DNA of 49,915 nucleotides from Clostridium sp. AM30-24 (GCF_003480435.1 NZ_QUJB01000020.1:855-50769), one strand, 5' to 3'; shown: positions 1 through 7,221, numbered from the stretch's first letter. Numbers and translations: made by a program. The notes: generated by a model not told the origin, from the letters alone.

Positions 1-1
1 A

Positions 2-796
2 TACTGCTACGCCTCGTTTATGAAGCGATTTACCGGGCACACCGAACCTTGGGGTACATTCCTGGATGTGAAACATTGGCCAGCAATCAAAAATCCGCAA
101 AAGTACAAAGGGCAGCGCGTAGTCATCGGTTCTGTGACCGATGGCTATCTGCCCCAGGAGGCTCAGTTTCAGAACACCCGAAAGCTTCTTGAACAGCTCC
201 GGGGCAGTGAGGCAGAAATTCTCATCTGTACCAAGTCAGACTTGGTAATCCGTGACATCGACCTCCTGAAAGAACTGGGAAAGGTCACGGTTTCCTGGTC
301 GATCAATACGCTGGACGAGGATTTCAAAAACGATATGGACAATGCCGTCAGCATTAAGCGGCGGCTGGATGCCATGAAGCAGGTTTATGACGCAGGTATC
401 CGCACCGTATGCTTTATCGCTCCGGTTTTTCCCGGTATCACGGATTTTGAGGCTATCTTCCATCAGGTCAGAAATCAGTGCGACCTGGTGTGGCTGGAAA
501 ATCTAAACCTGCGAGGCGGATTCAAAAAAGACATCATGGACTATATACGTAAAAAATTTCCTGACTTGGTTCCGCTGTACGACGCTATCTACAACAAGAG
601 AGACAGAAGCTACTTCCGTGGTTTGGAGGATCAAGCGGAACGGCTGGCGAAAGAAAACAGCTGTCCCTTCGTGGACAACGAGCTGCCCTACGGCCGGGCA
701 GAGTCTGGACACCCGGTCATTGTGGATTACTTTTACCATGAGGAAGTGCGTGGCTCGGAAAACAGCGGGCGACGCAACCCAAAAAATAATTTGTGA
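2..796 (+). CDS. Radical SAM protein, 5' end outside the window
   Basis: The open frame runs in from the left edge. Codons from base 2 read YCYASFM, where the Cys at 5-7 is the last Cys of a radical SAM CX3CX2C cluster motif; the first two Cys lie off the window. The ATG at 20 is therefore internal and not the start. The rest, about 258 residues, has the strand/helix pattern of a TIM-barrel half (VVIGSVTDGY, ILICTKSDL, VTVSWSINTL, TVCFIAPVFPGIT). Such proteins bind a 4Fe-4S cluster and cleave S-adenosylmethionine to a radical. The substrate is unknown. Similar SPL-like radical SAM proteins are carried, sometimes in pairs, on Firmicute mobile elements, which fits the metal-resistance and conjugation remnants that follow. 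Family is confident, function is not. Confidence 0.85.
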   Translation, partial: YCYASFMKRFTGHTEPWGTFLDVKHWPAIKNPQKYKGQRVVIGSVTDGYLPQEAQFQNTRKLLEQLRGSEAEILICTKSDLVIRDIDLLKELGKVTVSWSINTLDEDFKNDMDNAVSIKRRLDAMKQVYDAGIRTVCFIAPVFPGITDFEAIFHQVRNQCDLVWLENLNLRGGFKKDIMDYIRKKFPDLVPLYDAIYNKRDRSYFRGLEDQAERLAKENSCPFVDNELPYGRAESGHPVIVDYFYHEEVRGSENSGRRNPKNNL

Positions 797-805
797 AATA
801 AAAGG

Positions 806-848
806 GTTCTGACATGGAGCTGTGCTTCAATGTCAGAACTTTTTTTTT
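806..848 (+). terminator. Rho-independent terminator after radical SAM gene
   Basis: A perfect 10-bp stem (GTTCTGACAT at 806-815, ATGTCAGAAC at 830-839) with a 14-nt loop is followed by nine T residues. It starts 10 bases after the stop codon. Confidence 0.93.
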
Positions 849-1161
849 ATGAATGCAATGTATACCTCTTCAGAAGTTTTCTTAGCCTGACTTCTTACAC
901 CATGGAGGAAACAGTCTCCCGGCAGTTCATTCTCAGTGACGAAAGAAAATCGCGGAAAGTGTTCCGGTTGCCCTTATTAAGGCACTGGAATGTGCCGATA
1001 AAAGCTGCATTTTACCCAAACGGAAGAACCCTTTTCCCAAATAGCAGGATATGGGTTCAAACCGTTGACGGGGACGGTTTTCCTGCGTATGATGAAGACA
1101 CGATTAAATAAGCATTTAATTGTTTGGTACAAAGTTAATACTCAGAGAGGAGATTTTCAAA
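849..1161 (+). other. Gene-poor stretch with decayed coding remnants
   Basis: No intact gene is visible. A 93-codon frame (830-1111) begins inside the preceding terminator and has no ribosome binding site. In another frame a short stretch ending at a TAG near 1061 reads KIAESVPVALIKALECADKS, protein-like but with no start codon. I read this as eroded coding DNA. The last 20 bases carry the Shine-Dalgarno sequence (GAGAGGAG) of the next gene. Confidence 0.4.
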
Positions 1162-1380
1162 ATGAAAAAGACTTACAAAATCGATGTGGATTGCGCTAAC
1201 TGCGCCAACCTGATGGAGGATGCAGCCCGCAAGACCAGCGGCGTACAGAGCGCTACGGTGAACTTTATGACCCTCAAGATGAATGTGGAGTTCGAGGAGG
1301 GTCAGGATCCCAAGGCCGTTATGCAGGAGGTTCGCAAAGCCTGCAAGAAGGTGGAACCCGATTGCGAGATCTTCCTGTAA
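1162..1380 (+). CDS. Heavy-metal-associated (HMA) domain protein
   Basis: A 72-residue free-standing HMA (ferredoxin-like) domain. The metal-binding CxxC is C11-A-N-C14 in the context DVDCANCANLMEDAARK, and the fold continues with the usual SGVQSATVNF and a closing beta strand. The start is the ATG at 1162, preceded by GAGAGGAG; the longer frame from 1120 has no comparable site. Soluble, cytoplasmic, probably delivering or sensing the metal handled by the P-type ATPase 98 bp downstream. That ATPase lacks the N-terminal HMA domain typical of its family, so this protein may supply it in trans (inference). A strong terminator separates the two genes, so they may be transcribed in unequal amounts. 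Confidence 0.88.
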   Translation: MKKTYKIDVDCANCANLMEDAARKTSGVQSATVNFMTLKMNVEFEEGQDPKAVMQEVRKACKKVEPDCEIFL

Positions 1381-1392
1381 GACAGCGAAACG

Positions 1393-1430
1393 AAATGCCC
1401 TGTCGAGCGGCAGCTTGCAGGGCATTTTTT
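1393..1430 (+). terminator. Rho-independent terminator after HMA gene
   Basis: Perfect 10-bp stem (AAATGCCCTG at 1393-1402, CAGGGCATTT at 1418-1427), 15-nt loop, then a T run. It lies between the HMA gene and the P-type ATPase. Confidence 0.88.
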
Positions 1431-1478
1431 CTCTTAGATAAATAAACGAATAAGCAATTGTGAAAGGGGTAAAACGAA

Positions 1479-3479
1479 ATGCAGGAGTATATCATCAACG
1501 GTCTGCTGATTGTGGTGGCTCTGCTGGCCGTGATCCTTCAGATCATCGGCATGCGGCCCTCCGCCGGTATGACCAAAAAACAAAAAGTGATGTTGTGGCG
1601 GATTCTGACTGCTACGGTTCTACTGTTAATTTTGCAGGTCCTGGGCGCAGGCGCATTTGAAGTGTTTGGCGCGGCAGGCCGCTGGATACGTCTGGCTGTG
1701 TTCATGGTGGATTATCTGGTCATTGGCTACGACATTCTGGAAAAAGCCGGAAAAGGTATCCGCAACGGTCAGGTGTTCGATGAGCACTTTCTGATGGCGG
1801 TGGCTACACTGGGGGCTCTGGCACTGGCCGTATATGAAAACGGTGACTATCTGGAGGCCATCGCAGTGATGCTGTTCTACCAGGTGGGCGAATGGTTCCA
1901 GTCTTATGCTGTGGGCAAGAGCCGCCGGAATATCAGTGATCTGATGGACATCCGTCCTGATTATGCCAATATCGAACGGGATGGCAAACTGGAACAGGTG
2001 GACCCGGACGAAGTGGGGATCGGCACCATTATTGTGGTACAGCCCGGCGAGAAAGTTCCTATTGACGGTACGGTGGTTCAGGGTGAATCTACGCTGAACA
2101 CCGCTGCCCTCACAGGCGAGAGCCTGCCCCGCGAGGTCAAAACTGGGGATGAGATCATCTCTGGCTGTATCAACATGACAGGTTTGCTCCATATCCAGAC
2201 CACCAAGGAATTTGGCGAGTCCACTGTCTCCAAGATTCTGGATCTGGTGGAGAACGCCTCCTCCCGGAAGTCCAAGTCGGAGGACTTCATTTCCCGCTTT
2301 GCCAAGATCTACACCCCTGCAGTGTGCTATGCCGCGTTGGCGCTGGCTGTGTTGCCGCCGCTGGTACGGATGTTTGCCATGGGGATGGATGCAGGCTGGG
2401 AGACCTGGATCTATCGTGCGCTGACTTTCCTCGTTGCCAGCTGCCCCTGCGCTCTGGTCATCTCCATTCCTCTGTCCTTCTTTGCAGGGATTGGCGGAGC
2501 CAGTAAGGCGGGCGTTCTGGTGAAGGGGTCCAACTATCTGGAGACCCTGTCACAGGCTAAGATCGTGGTCTTTGACAAGACCGGCACACTGACTCAGGGC
2601 GTATTTGAGGTGAATGCGATCCATCACAATGAGATGGATGAACATAAGCTGGTGGAATACGCCGCTCTGGCAGAGAGCGCTTCAAGCCATCCCATCAGCA
2701 AGAGTTTACAGAAAGCCTACGGTATGGAAATCGACCGCAGCCGTGTAACCAATATTCAGGAGCTCAGCGGCAACGGTGTCATCGCTACGGTGGACGGTCA
2801 TCAGGTGGCAGCTGGTAATGACAAGCTCATGAATCGTCTGGGCGTTCAATCTATTCCGTGCCACAGCGTAGGCACCATCATTCACATGGCGATTGACGGG
2901 AAATATGCCGGGCACATTGTTATTTCCGACATCGTGAAGCCTCACTCCAAGGAAGCCATCCAGGCATTAAAGTCGGCTGGGGTTCGCAAGACTGTGATGC
3001 TTACCGGTGACGCCAAGAAGGTGGCTGACAGTGTGGCCTCCACTTTGGGGTTGGATGAGGTTTACAGTGAACTGCTTCCTGCTGACAAGGTGGAGAAAGT
3101 GGAGCAGTTGATCCAGAACAAACCAGAGAAAGAAAAACTGGCTTTTGTGGGAGATGGCATCAACGACGCCCCGGTGCTTCGCCGGGCAGACATCGGCATC
3201 GCCATGGGAGCCATGGGTTCTGACGCCGCCATTGAGGCTGCTGATGTGGTCCTGATGGATGATGACCCCTTGCAGATCTCTAAGGCGATTAAGATCAGTC
3301 GTAAGTGTCTGGGAATTGTCTACCAGAACATCGTTTTTGCCATTGGTATCAAGCTGATCTGCCTCGTCTTGGTAGCCTTGGGTCTGGCAAGTATGTGGCT
3401 GGCTGTGTTTGCTGATGTGGGCGTGATGATTATAGCCGTCCTCAACGCTATCCGGGCACTGTTTGTGAAAAATCTTTAA
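1479..3479 (+). CDS. cadA: Heavy metal-translocating P1B-type ATPase, CadA-like
   Basis: 666 residues with the P-type ATPase signatures in order: TGES at 212-215 (actuator domain), CPC at 322-324 in a membrane segment followed by ALVISIP (metal site of P1B pumps), DKTGTLT from D366 (the phosphorylated Asp), an HP motif (SSHPISKS) in the nucleotide-binding domain, and GDGINDAP from G558. Hydrophobic segments flank the actuator domain and close the C-terminus. The SCPCALVISIP context resembles Zn/Cd/Pb exporters (CadA/ZntA) more than copper pumps, so the symbol is a best match, not proof of substrate. There is no N-terminal HMA domain; the separate HMA gene upstream may replace it. RBS AAAGGGGT precedes the ATG. 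An ArsR fragment follows 39 bp downstream. Confidence 0.93.
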   Translation: MQEYIINGLLIVVALLAVILQIIGMRPSAGMTKKQKVMLWRILTATVLLLILQVLGAGAFEVFGAAGRWIRLAVFMVDYLVIGYDILEKAGKGIRNGQVFDEHFLMAVATLGALALAVYENGDYLEAIAVMLFYQVGEWFQSYAVGKSRRNISDLMDIRPDYANIERDGKLEQVDPDEVGIGTIIVVQPGEKVPIDGTVVQGESTLNTAALTGESLPREVKTGDEIISGCINMTGLLHIQTTKEFGESTVSKILDLVENASSRKSKSEDFISRFAKIYTPAVCYAALALAVLPPLVRMFAMGMDAGWETWIYRALTFLVASCPCALVISIPLSFFAGIGGASKAGVLVKGSNYLETLSQAKIVVFDKTGTLTQGVFEVNAIHHNEMDEHKLVEYAALAESASSHPISKSLQKAYGMEIDRSRVTNIQELSGNGVIATVDGHQVAAGNDKLMNRLGVQSIPCHSVGTIIHMAIDGKYAGHIVISDIVKPHSKEAIQALKSAGVRKTVMLTGDAKKVADSVASTLGLDEVYSELLPADKVEKVEQLIQNKPEKEKLAFVGDGINDAPVLRRADIGIAMGAMGSDAAIEAADVVLMDDDPLQISKAIKISRKCLGIVYQNIVFAIGIKLICLVLVALGLASMWLAVFADVGVMIIAVLNAIRALFVKNL

Positions 3480-3518
3480 AGTTCAGAAATAAACGAAAAC
3501 AGAAAGGGGAGGTACACA

Positions 3519-3638
3519 ATGAACGGTTTGGTTCGCTGGCGCAGGAGTGGAAAGGCTATTTACTATGTTCTAAAAGATGACCATGTTCGCTCAATTATTT
3601 TTCAGGGATATGAATATATTAAAGAATTCGTTAGTTAA
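3519..3638 (+). pseudogene. C-terminal fragment of an ArsR-family metal repressor
   Basis: A 39-codon frame below usual gene-calling limits. It starts with ATG after a good RBS (GAAAGGGGAGG) and reads MNGLVRWRRSGKAIYYVLKD then DHVRSIIFQGYEYIKEFVS. The RRSGKAIYYVLKDDHV stretch is the beta-wing and the last helix of ArsR/CadC/CzrA-type winged-helix repressors. The DNA-recognition helix and the usual N-terminal metal-site Cys are absent, so it cannot be a complete repressor. It lies directly behind the metal ATPase, where a cadC-like partner is often found. Either a deletion relic with a fortuitous start, or a translated remnant peptide. Confidence 0.6.
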
Positions 3639-3661
3639 TAGGAAGAAAAACAAATAATTTT

Positions 3662-3714
3662 AATCACCTGCCGGACGACGGCAAAAGAAAAAAGCCGTCG
3701 TCCAGTAGGTGATT
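3662..3714. repeat. Long imperfect inverted repeat, possible terminator
   Basis: Arms AATCACCT..GGACGACGGC (3662-3682) and GCCGTCGTCC..AGGTGATT (3694-3714) pair almost completely around an 11-nt A-rich loop. No clear T run follows. It may terminate the metal operon or mark an old recombination junction. The 316-bp stretch 3639-3954 otherwise holds only the next hairpin and the tetR promoter. Confidence 0.55.
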
Positions 3715-3734
3715 TCCATGCAATAAACACACCT

Positions 3735-3770
3735 ACGGCGGCTTTGAAAAAATCAAGGCCGCCGTTCTTT
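3735..3770. terminator. Hairpin, probable terminator
   Basis: GC-rich stem ACGGCGGC (3735-3742) with GCCGCCGT (3758-3765), extended by TTGA/TCAA around an A-rich loop, then TCTTT. Symmetrical enough to act in both directions. Confidence 0.5.
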
Positions 3771-3887
3771 ATACGCGAGAACGTTTGACTGGCGAGGAAT
3801 TGAGATCACGAAAAAAGCATTCTTGACGGAACGAAGGAGAAACGGTTTGAAAGTACAGTTTGACTTCGATCTTTTATTCATTAGCTC

Positions 3888-3937
3888 TTGACAAGTAACC
3901 ATTCGGTAACTATAATAAAGTTACCGAATGGTTACTT
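3888..3937 (+). promoter_or_regulatory. Consensus promoter overlapped by perfect TetR-type operator
   Basis: -35 TTGACA (3888-3893), 17-bp spacer, -10 TATAAT (3911-3916): a perfect sigma-A promoter. A perfect 19-bp inverted repeat, arms 3893-3911 and 3919-3937 separated by ATAATAA, covers the spacer, the -10 and the start point. The start codon of the TetR gene is 18 bp further on, so autorepression by steric block is the natural reading. Confidence 0.9.
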
Positions 3938-3954
3938 TGATAAAGGAGATAGTT

Positions 3955-4575
3955 ATGGCAGAGGGTACAAAGGAACGGATTTTGAGAACAGCACTGGAAC
4001 TGTTTGCACAGAACGGCTATCTGGGGACATCAATGAATGATATTGCAGGACAGTTGGGAATTACGAAAGCCGCCTTATATAAGCACTATGCCGGCAAACA
4101 GGAAATCTTAGATAAGATCGTGGAGCGAATGAACAAGATGGACTATGAGCGCGCTGAGGCGTATGAAATGCCTGAAACGGAACCAGATGGCTTTGCGGAA
4201 GCATATCTGCATACACCAATTCAAAAAATTCGCATATACAGCCTTGCTCAGTTTGATCATTGGACAAAGGAATCGTTTTCCTCCAATTTTCGTAAAATGC
4301 TGACGCTGGAGCAATACCGTGATCCCAAGCTTGCACAGCTCCACCACGACTATCTGGCGGGAGGCCCTCTGGAGTACATGGCGGCCATCTTCCGCAAGTT
4401 TGCAGATTCTGATGAGGACGCTATGCAGCTGGCGTTGGAATTCTATGGGCCAATGTATCTTTTATACAGTGTCTACGACGGTGCCAAGGAAAAAGAATCG
4501 GTTTCTTCCTTGCTGGCGACACATATTGATCACTTTATTGCCAAGGTTGAGTCTGATTACAGAAAGAAGGAATGA
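3955..4575 (+). CDS. TetR/AcrR-family transcriptional regulator
   Basis: 206 residues. The N-terminal TetR helix-turn-helix is clear: KERILRTALELFAQNG, then SMNDIAGQLGITKAALYKHY as the recognition region. The helical C-terminal half is the variable ligand-binding and dimerisation domain. The ATG at 3955 is chosen because AAAGGAGA lies 8 bp upstream; the in-frame ATG at 3928 falls inside the operator and has no RBS. The gene sits under a strong promoter buried in a palindromic operator and is likely autoregulated. It probably also controls the flavodoxin, GNAT and TfoX genes behind it, although a terminator (4637-4683) intervenes. Ligand unknown. Confidence 0.93.
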   Translation: MAEGTKERILRTALELFAQNGYLGTSMNDIAGQLGITKAALYKHYAGKQEILDKIVERMNKMDYERAEAYEMPETEPDGFAEAYLHTPIQKIRIYSLAQFDHWTKESFSSNFRKMLTLEQYRDPKLAQLHHDYLAGGPLEYMAAIFRKFADSDEDAMQLALEFYGPMYLLYSVYDGAKEKESVSSLLATHIDHFIAKVESDYRKKE

Positions 4576-4580
4576 ACAAC

Positions 4581-4649
4581 ATGAAAGATGGCGAAGGAGA
4601 AAAACGCTGGGTCTTATGCCCGTGGTGCGGTGCCAAGACGCAGTGCTGA
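4581..4649 (+). pseudogene. Truncated cysteine-rich KTR-type small protein
   Basis: A 22-codon frame starting 5 bp after the tetR stop reads MKDGEGEKRWVLCPWCGAKT-QC. It matches the first zinc-knuckle half (RWVLCPWCGAKT) of small Cys-rich 'KTR' proteins common on Firmicute mobile elements, but stops before the second CPxC pair. The stop codon lies inside the stem of the following terminator. I see an eroded copy rather than a working zinc ribbon. Recognition rests on memory of the family pattern. Confidence 0.4.
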
Positions 4650-4683
4650 TCACAAAGCCGATCGTGCGCTGCGTCCTTTTTTT
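4637..4683 (+). terminator. Rho-independent terminator after tetR
   Basis: Stem GACGCAG (4637-4643) with CTGCGTC (4669-4675), continued by GATC/GATC pairs around an 8-nt loop, then C and seven T. It overlaps the end of the truncated KTR frame. Confidence 0.8.
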
Positions 4684-4698
4684 GAAAGGAAAGCTACT

Positions 4699-4776
4699 AT
4701 GGAGGCAATTGTTTACACCGCCAAAGGAGGATCTACTATGGATGCAATTATTTACACCACCAACACAGGAAGTACC
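4699..4776 (+). repeat. Near-tandem 39-bp duplication of the flavodoxin gene start
   Basis: Bases 4699-4737 and 4738-4776 encode MEAIVYTAKGGST and MDAIIYTTNTGST, directly adjacent and in frame. In the first copy the segment corresponding to the phosphate-binding loop contains AAAGGAGG, an ideal Shine-Dalgarno for the second ATG. Confidence 0.75.
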
Positions 4777-5253
4777 GAGCAGTATGCCAGGCTGTTGGCG
4801 CAGAAAACCGGACTACCGGCGTGTTCCCTTGCAGAAGCAAAGAAACGGGACTTTGATAGAGCGGAGGTTGTCTATCTTGGCTGGATCATGGCAGGCTCGG
4901 TCAAAGGCTATGCCGAAGCTGCGAAGCGCTATCGGGTGTGCGCTGTCTGCGGCGTCGGCATGGGACAAACCGGAACACAGACAGAAAGCGTGCGGAAAAA
5001 GTCAGCGATTCCAGCCAATATTCCGCTGTTCACCCTGCAAGGGAACTTTGATGTTAAAAAGCTGCATGGTATTTATCGATTCATGATGGAGATCATGGTC
5101 AAGACAGCCGGTAAAAGTCTGGCCGCAAAGAAAGACCGCACGCCGGAGGAGAACGATATGCTGGATATGATGCGGTGTGGCGGCGAGCGGGTCAAGGCGG
5201 AAAATTTAAGTGCTGTTCTTGAATGGTACAGGAGGAACAGATGCAGTTCCTGA
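4738..5253 (+). CDS. Flavodoxin-domain protein
   Basis: 171 residues from the ATG at 4738, which has AAAGGAGG 6 bp upstream. The N-terminus MDAIIYTTNTGSTEQYARLL is a flavodoxin strand plus phosphate-binding loop (T-x-T-G-S-T-E) that holds the FMN phosphate. VVYLGWIMAGSVKGY and CAVCGVGMG fit the second and third strands with flavin-contacting loops. It resembles the flavodoxin-like proteins annotated as HemG-type or regulatory flavodoxins in Firmicutes. An alternative start at 4699 with its own weaker AAAGGAAAG would add a duplicated 13-residue segment. The redox partner is not evident. Cytoplasmic. Confidence 0.85.
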   Translation: MDAIIYTTNTGSTEQYARLLAQKTGLPACSLAEAKKRDFDRAEVVYLGWIMAGSVKGYAEAAKRYRVCAVCGVGMGQTGTQTESVRKKSAIPANIPLFTLQGNFDVKKLHGIYRFMMEIMVKTAGKSLAAKKDRTPEENDMLDMMRCGGERVKAENLSAVLEWYRRNRCSS

Positions 5254-5335
5254 ATCATTAGATCAGAGAATGTATCTCGAAACATGTCTGTAGCTGATCA
5301 TACAAAATCATTGATAAGAGAGAAGAAGGAAAGTT

Positions 5336-5962
5336 ATGTCAAAAAAGAATATTATTATTCGTCCGGAAACAAAAGACGATTACAGAGCTGTCGAAAACCT
5401 GACCCGCGAGTCATTCTGGAATGTCTACCGCCCGGGGTGCATGGAGCACTATGTGCTGCACTGTTATCGGGACGACCTGGCATTTGTGCCGGAGCTGGAT
5501 TTTGTGATGGAACTTAACGGTGAGCTGATCGGGCAGGTTATCTATGTGCGATCAGAGATCGACTGCGACGATGGACGAAAGGTGCCGATCATGACCTTCG
5601 GCACCATCGGCATCGCACCCGCATACAAGCGGCAGGGCTATGGAAAGCAGCTGCTCGACTATTCTATGGAAAAAGCTATGGAGATGGGAGCAGGGGCGCT
5701 TGCCATTACCGGCAATATTGACTTTTACGGCAAGTCCGGCTTTGTTCCGGCCAAAACCAAGGGCGTGCGCTATGCCGACGACCCGGAGGCAGACTATTTT
5801 CTCATCAAAGAACTGAATCCCGGATTTCTGGACGGCGTCTCCGGCACTTACAAAGATCCCGATGGGTATTTTGTCTGTGAGAAAGACCCTGATGGGTTTG
5901 AAAGGTTTGATGACACCTTCCCGGCAAAAGAAAAGCAGAAGCTGCCGGGACAGTTGTTTTGA
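5336..5962 (+). CDS. GNAT family N-acetyltransferase
   Basis: 208 residues. GNAT fold: N-terminal IIIRPETKDDYRAVENLTRE, central strand VPIMTFGTIGIAPAYKRQGYGKQLL with the acetyl-CoA pyrophosphate loop R99-Q-G-Y-G-K104, then a helix and the GALAITGNIDFYGKSGF strand typical of YhbS-like members. It transfers acetyl from acetyl-CoA to an amine; the acceptor is unknown. ATG at 5336 is preceded by AGAAGGAAAG. It is followed after 27 bp by the TfoX-domain gene with a strong RBS, so the two are probably co-transcribed. The frame beginning at 5284 in another register is spurious. Confidence 0.92.
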   Translation: MSKKNIIIRPETKDDYRAVENLTRESFWNVYRPGCMEHYVLHCYRDDLAFVPELDFVMELNGELIGQVIYVRSEIDCDDGRKVPIMTFGTIGIAPAYKRQGYGKQLLDYSMEKAMEMGAGALAITGNIDFYGKSGFVPAKTKGVRYADDPEADYFLIKELNPGFLDGVSGTYKDPDGYFVCEKDPDGFERFDDTFPAKEKQKLPGQLF

Positions 5963-5989
5963 GCAGGAGGAATAGGAGGTGCAAAAATC

Positions 5990-6322
5990 ATGGCATCCAG
6001 TAAAGAGTATCTTCATTTCATTTTAGAACAGCTATCGGATTTGGAGGCGGTTTCTTACCGGTCAATGATGGGGGAATTTATTCTCTATTATCGCGGTAAA
6101 ATCGTCGGCGGGATCTATGACGACCGGCTGCTTGTAAAGAAAACAAGCTCCGCTTTGGAACTTATGCCTGCGGAAATCTGCGATCTTCCGTATGCGGGTG
6201 CAAAAGAAATGCTGCTGGTGGATGAGGTTGACAGCAAAGCGTTTCTTACGAAGCTGTTTGAGACAATGTATGATGAATTGCCTTTACCAAAACAAAAACG
6301 AAAGAACAACGGAGCGCGGTAA
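5990..6322 (+). CDS. TfoX/Sxy N-terminal domain protein
   Basis: 110 residues matching the stand-alone TfoX N-terminal domain: MASSKEYLHFILEQL, then the SYRSMMGEFILYYRGKIVGG core and PYAGAKEMLLVDEVDS. In proteobacteria TfoX/Sxy activates competence; in Firmicutes small stand-alone versions are common on accessory DNA and their role is not known. RBS TAGGAGGTG lies 9 bp upstream of the ATG. The C-terminal tail is basic (KQKRKNNGAR). Its stop codon overlaps the ATG of a short GNAT-like fragment. Confidence 0.85.
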   Translation: MASSKEYLHFILEQLSDLEAVSYRSMMGEFILYYRGKIVGGIYDDRLLVKKTSSALELMPAEICDLPYAGAKEMLLVDEVDSKAFLTKLFETMYDELPLPKQKRKNNGAR

Positions 6323-6412
6323 ATGCTTTATCGGTGTATCCGTGATGCCAAGGCGCAGGGGAAGAAAGGCATTTGTATTTTGTACGCGGAGGCCGGAAGC
6401 GGGAATTTATAG
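6323..6412 (+). pseudogene. Fragment of a GNAT-type acetyltransferase
   Basis: 29 codons starting directly at the TfoX gene stop. LYRCIRDAKAQGKKGICIL resembles the helix and strand after the CoA-binding loop of some GNAT enzymes; after CIL the frame diverges and stops. No start region or CoA loop is present. Likely residue of a deletion. Low-confidence homology. Confidence 0.35.
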
Positions 6413-6493
6413 TTGACCTGAAATTCCCTGCTTATTTTTGTGTTGCTTTTCCGTTACAGCTTGATGTTATCAAATGAAATGGAGAAAATTTTA

Positions 6494-6786
6494 ATGAAAA
6501 AATTGCACTTATTATTACGTTATTGATGATGTGTCAGCTCACCGCTTGTAGCTTAGCTGTATAAGAACCATCTATAGCTCCGAATCGGTCAGAGCAGACG
6601 ACATCAGAAGTGAAACGTCCTATTCTGGATAACATTGAAGCGAATATCACAGTGAGAACGACAGGTTCCTTTATGACAGCGGTACAGTCCGCGGTAAAAT
6701 TGTTGGATTGGGGAATCAATACGGGGCTTGATCCGAAGAAAGTCAGAGCGGCAACCGTTGCATTGTTCAGTTTGATGATATCCTAA
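6494..6786 (+). pseudogene. Frameshifted lipoprotein-type signal peptide and downstream remnant
   Basis: After GGAGAAAA, ATG AAA AAA begins a signal peptide. With one missing base the next frame reads ALIITLLMMCQLTACSLAV, containing an LTAC lipobox, then a stop at 6562-6564. The same frame reopens with EPSIAPNRSEQTTSEVKRPI, like the polar linker after a lipobox, and continues to a TAA at 6784-6786. At least one frameshift and one stop break the gene. The mature domain is not recognised. Confidence 0.5.
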
Positions 6787-6905
6787 AGCGGCAAAAGACC
6801 AATGTCCTCAAGGTGTTTAGCTATATCGGGATTAATCCGATTATCGACATCCAGAAAACAGCGACCGCTGTTAACCTCTTGTTGCGTCAAAAATTGGTTA
6901 CATAG
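6756..6905 (+). pseudogene. C-terminal fragment of a Fic-like protein
   Basis: A frame without a start codon reads FDDILKRQKTNVLKVFSYIG then INPIIDIQKTATAV and stops. The stretch NPIIDIQKTA followed by a helix-turn-helix position is typical of the winged-helix tail of Fic/DOC-type AMP-transferase proteins. The Fic core motif is missing. It overlaps the end of the lipoprotein remnant in another frame. Confidence 0.4.
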
Positions 6906-6906
6906 A

Positions 6907-7221
6907 ACAGGTATTACCCAGAATGTTGTCGATTTGTTACAGAACTACACAGCGACAATAATGCTTGCAAACTCTGAGTTTGTGGCATTTTTGAAACAGG
7001 TAAATATGGATAGTTCCAAGATGGCAGAGGTTATCGGAGTATCAGAAGCACAGCTTAGATTTGTAACCAATACAGCATCGGGAATGGGACTTATAAAGCG
7101 TGGTTCTGTGGTGATTCCTTTTGATAATCAGATCAGTAAGGATACGGATTTATATAAGCTGTACAACACAAATATCCATGAAATAATTGAACAGAAAAAG
7201 CGTGTAAATGAAAAAGGTTAA
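6907..7221 (+). pseudogene. C-terminal fragment of a VirB4/TraE-like conjugation ATPase
   Basis: Codons from 6907 read TGITQNVVDLLQNYTATIML, then ANSEFVAFLKQ, AQLRFVTN, GMGLIKRGSVVIPFDN and LYKLYNTNIHE. This is the conserved end of the VirB4-like ATPase of Tn1549/CTn-type conjugative elements (T-G-I-T-Q-N-V, then M-L-A-N-S-E-F, then G-x-G-L-I-K). The Walker motifs are absent; only about 105 of the usual 700-800 residues remain. The upstream part of the frame (6802-6906) does not belong to it. Confidence 0.7.

Noticed and set aside
830..1111. 93-codon frame after the radical SAM gene
   Set aside because: Its ATG lies in the terminator stem and it has no RBS; kept only as decayed DNA.
1626..2192. 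188-codon minus-strand frame
   Set aside because: Antisense to the P-type ATPase N-terminal half; no start signal.
4319..5086. 255-codon plus-strand frame across tetR end and the flavodoxin gene
   Set aside because: Runs out of register through two recognisable genes and a terminator; Arg/Trp/Ser-rich shadow.
5284..5517. 77-codon frame beginning before the GNAT gene
   Set aside because: Different register, no RBS; the GNAT start at 5336 has one.
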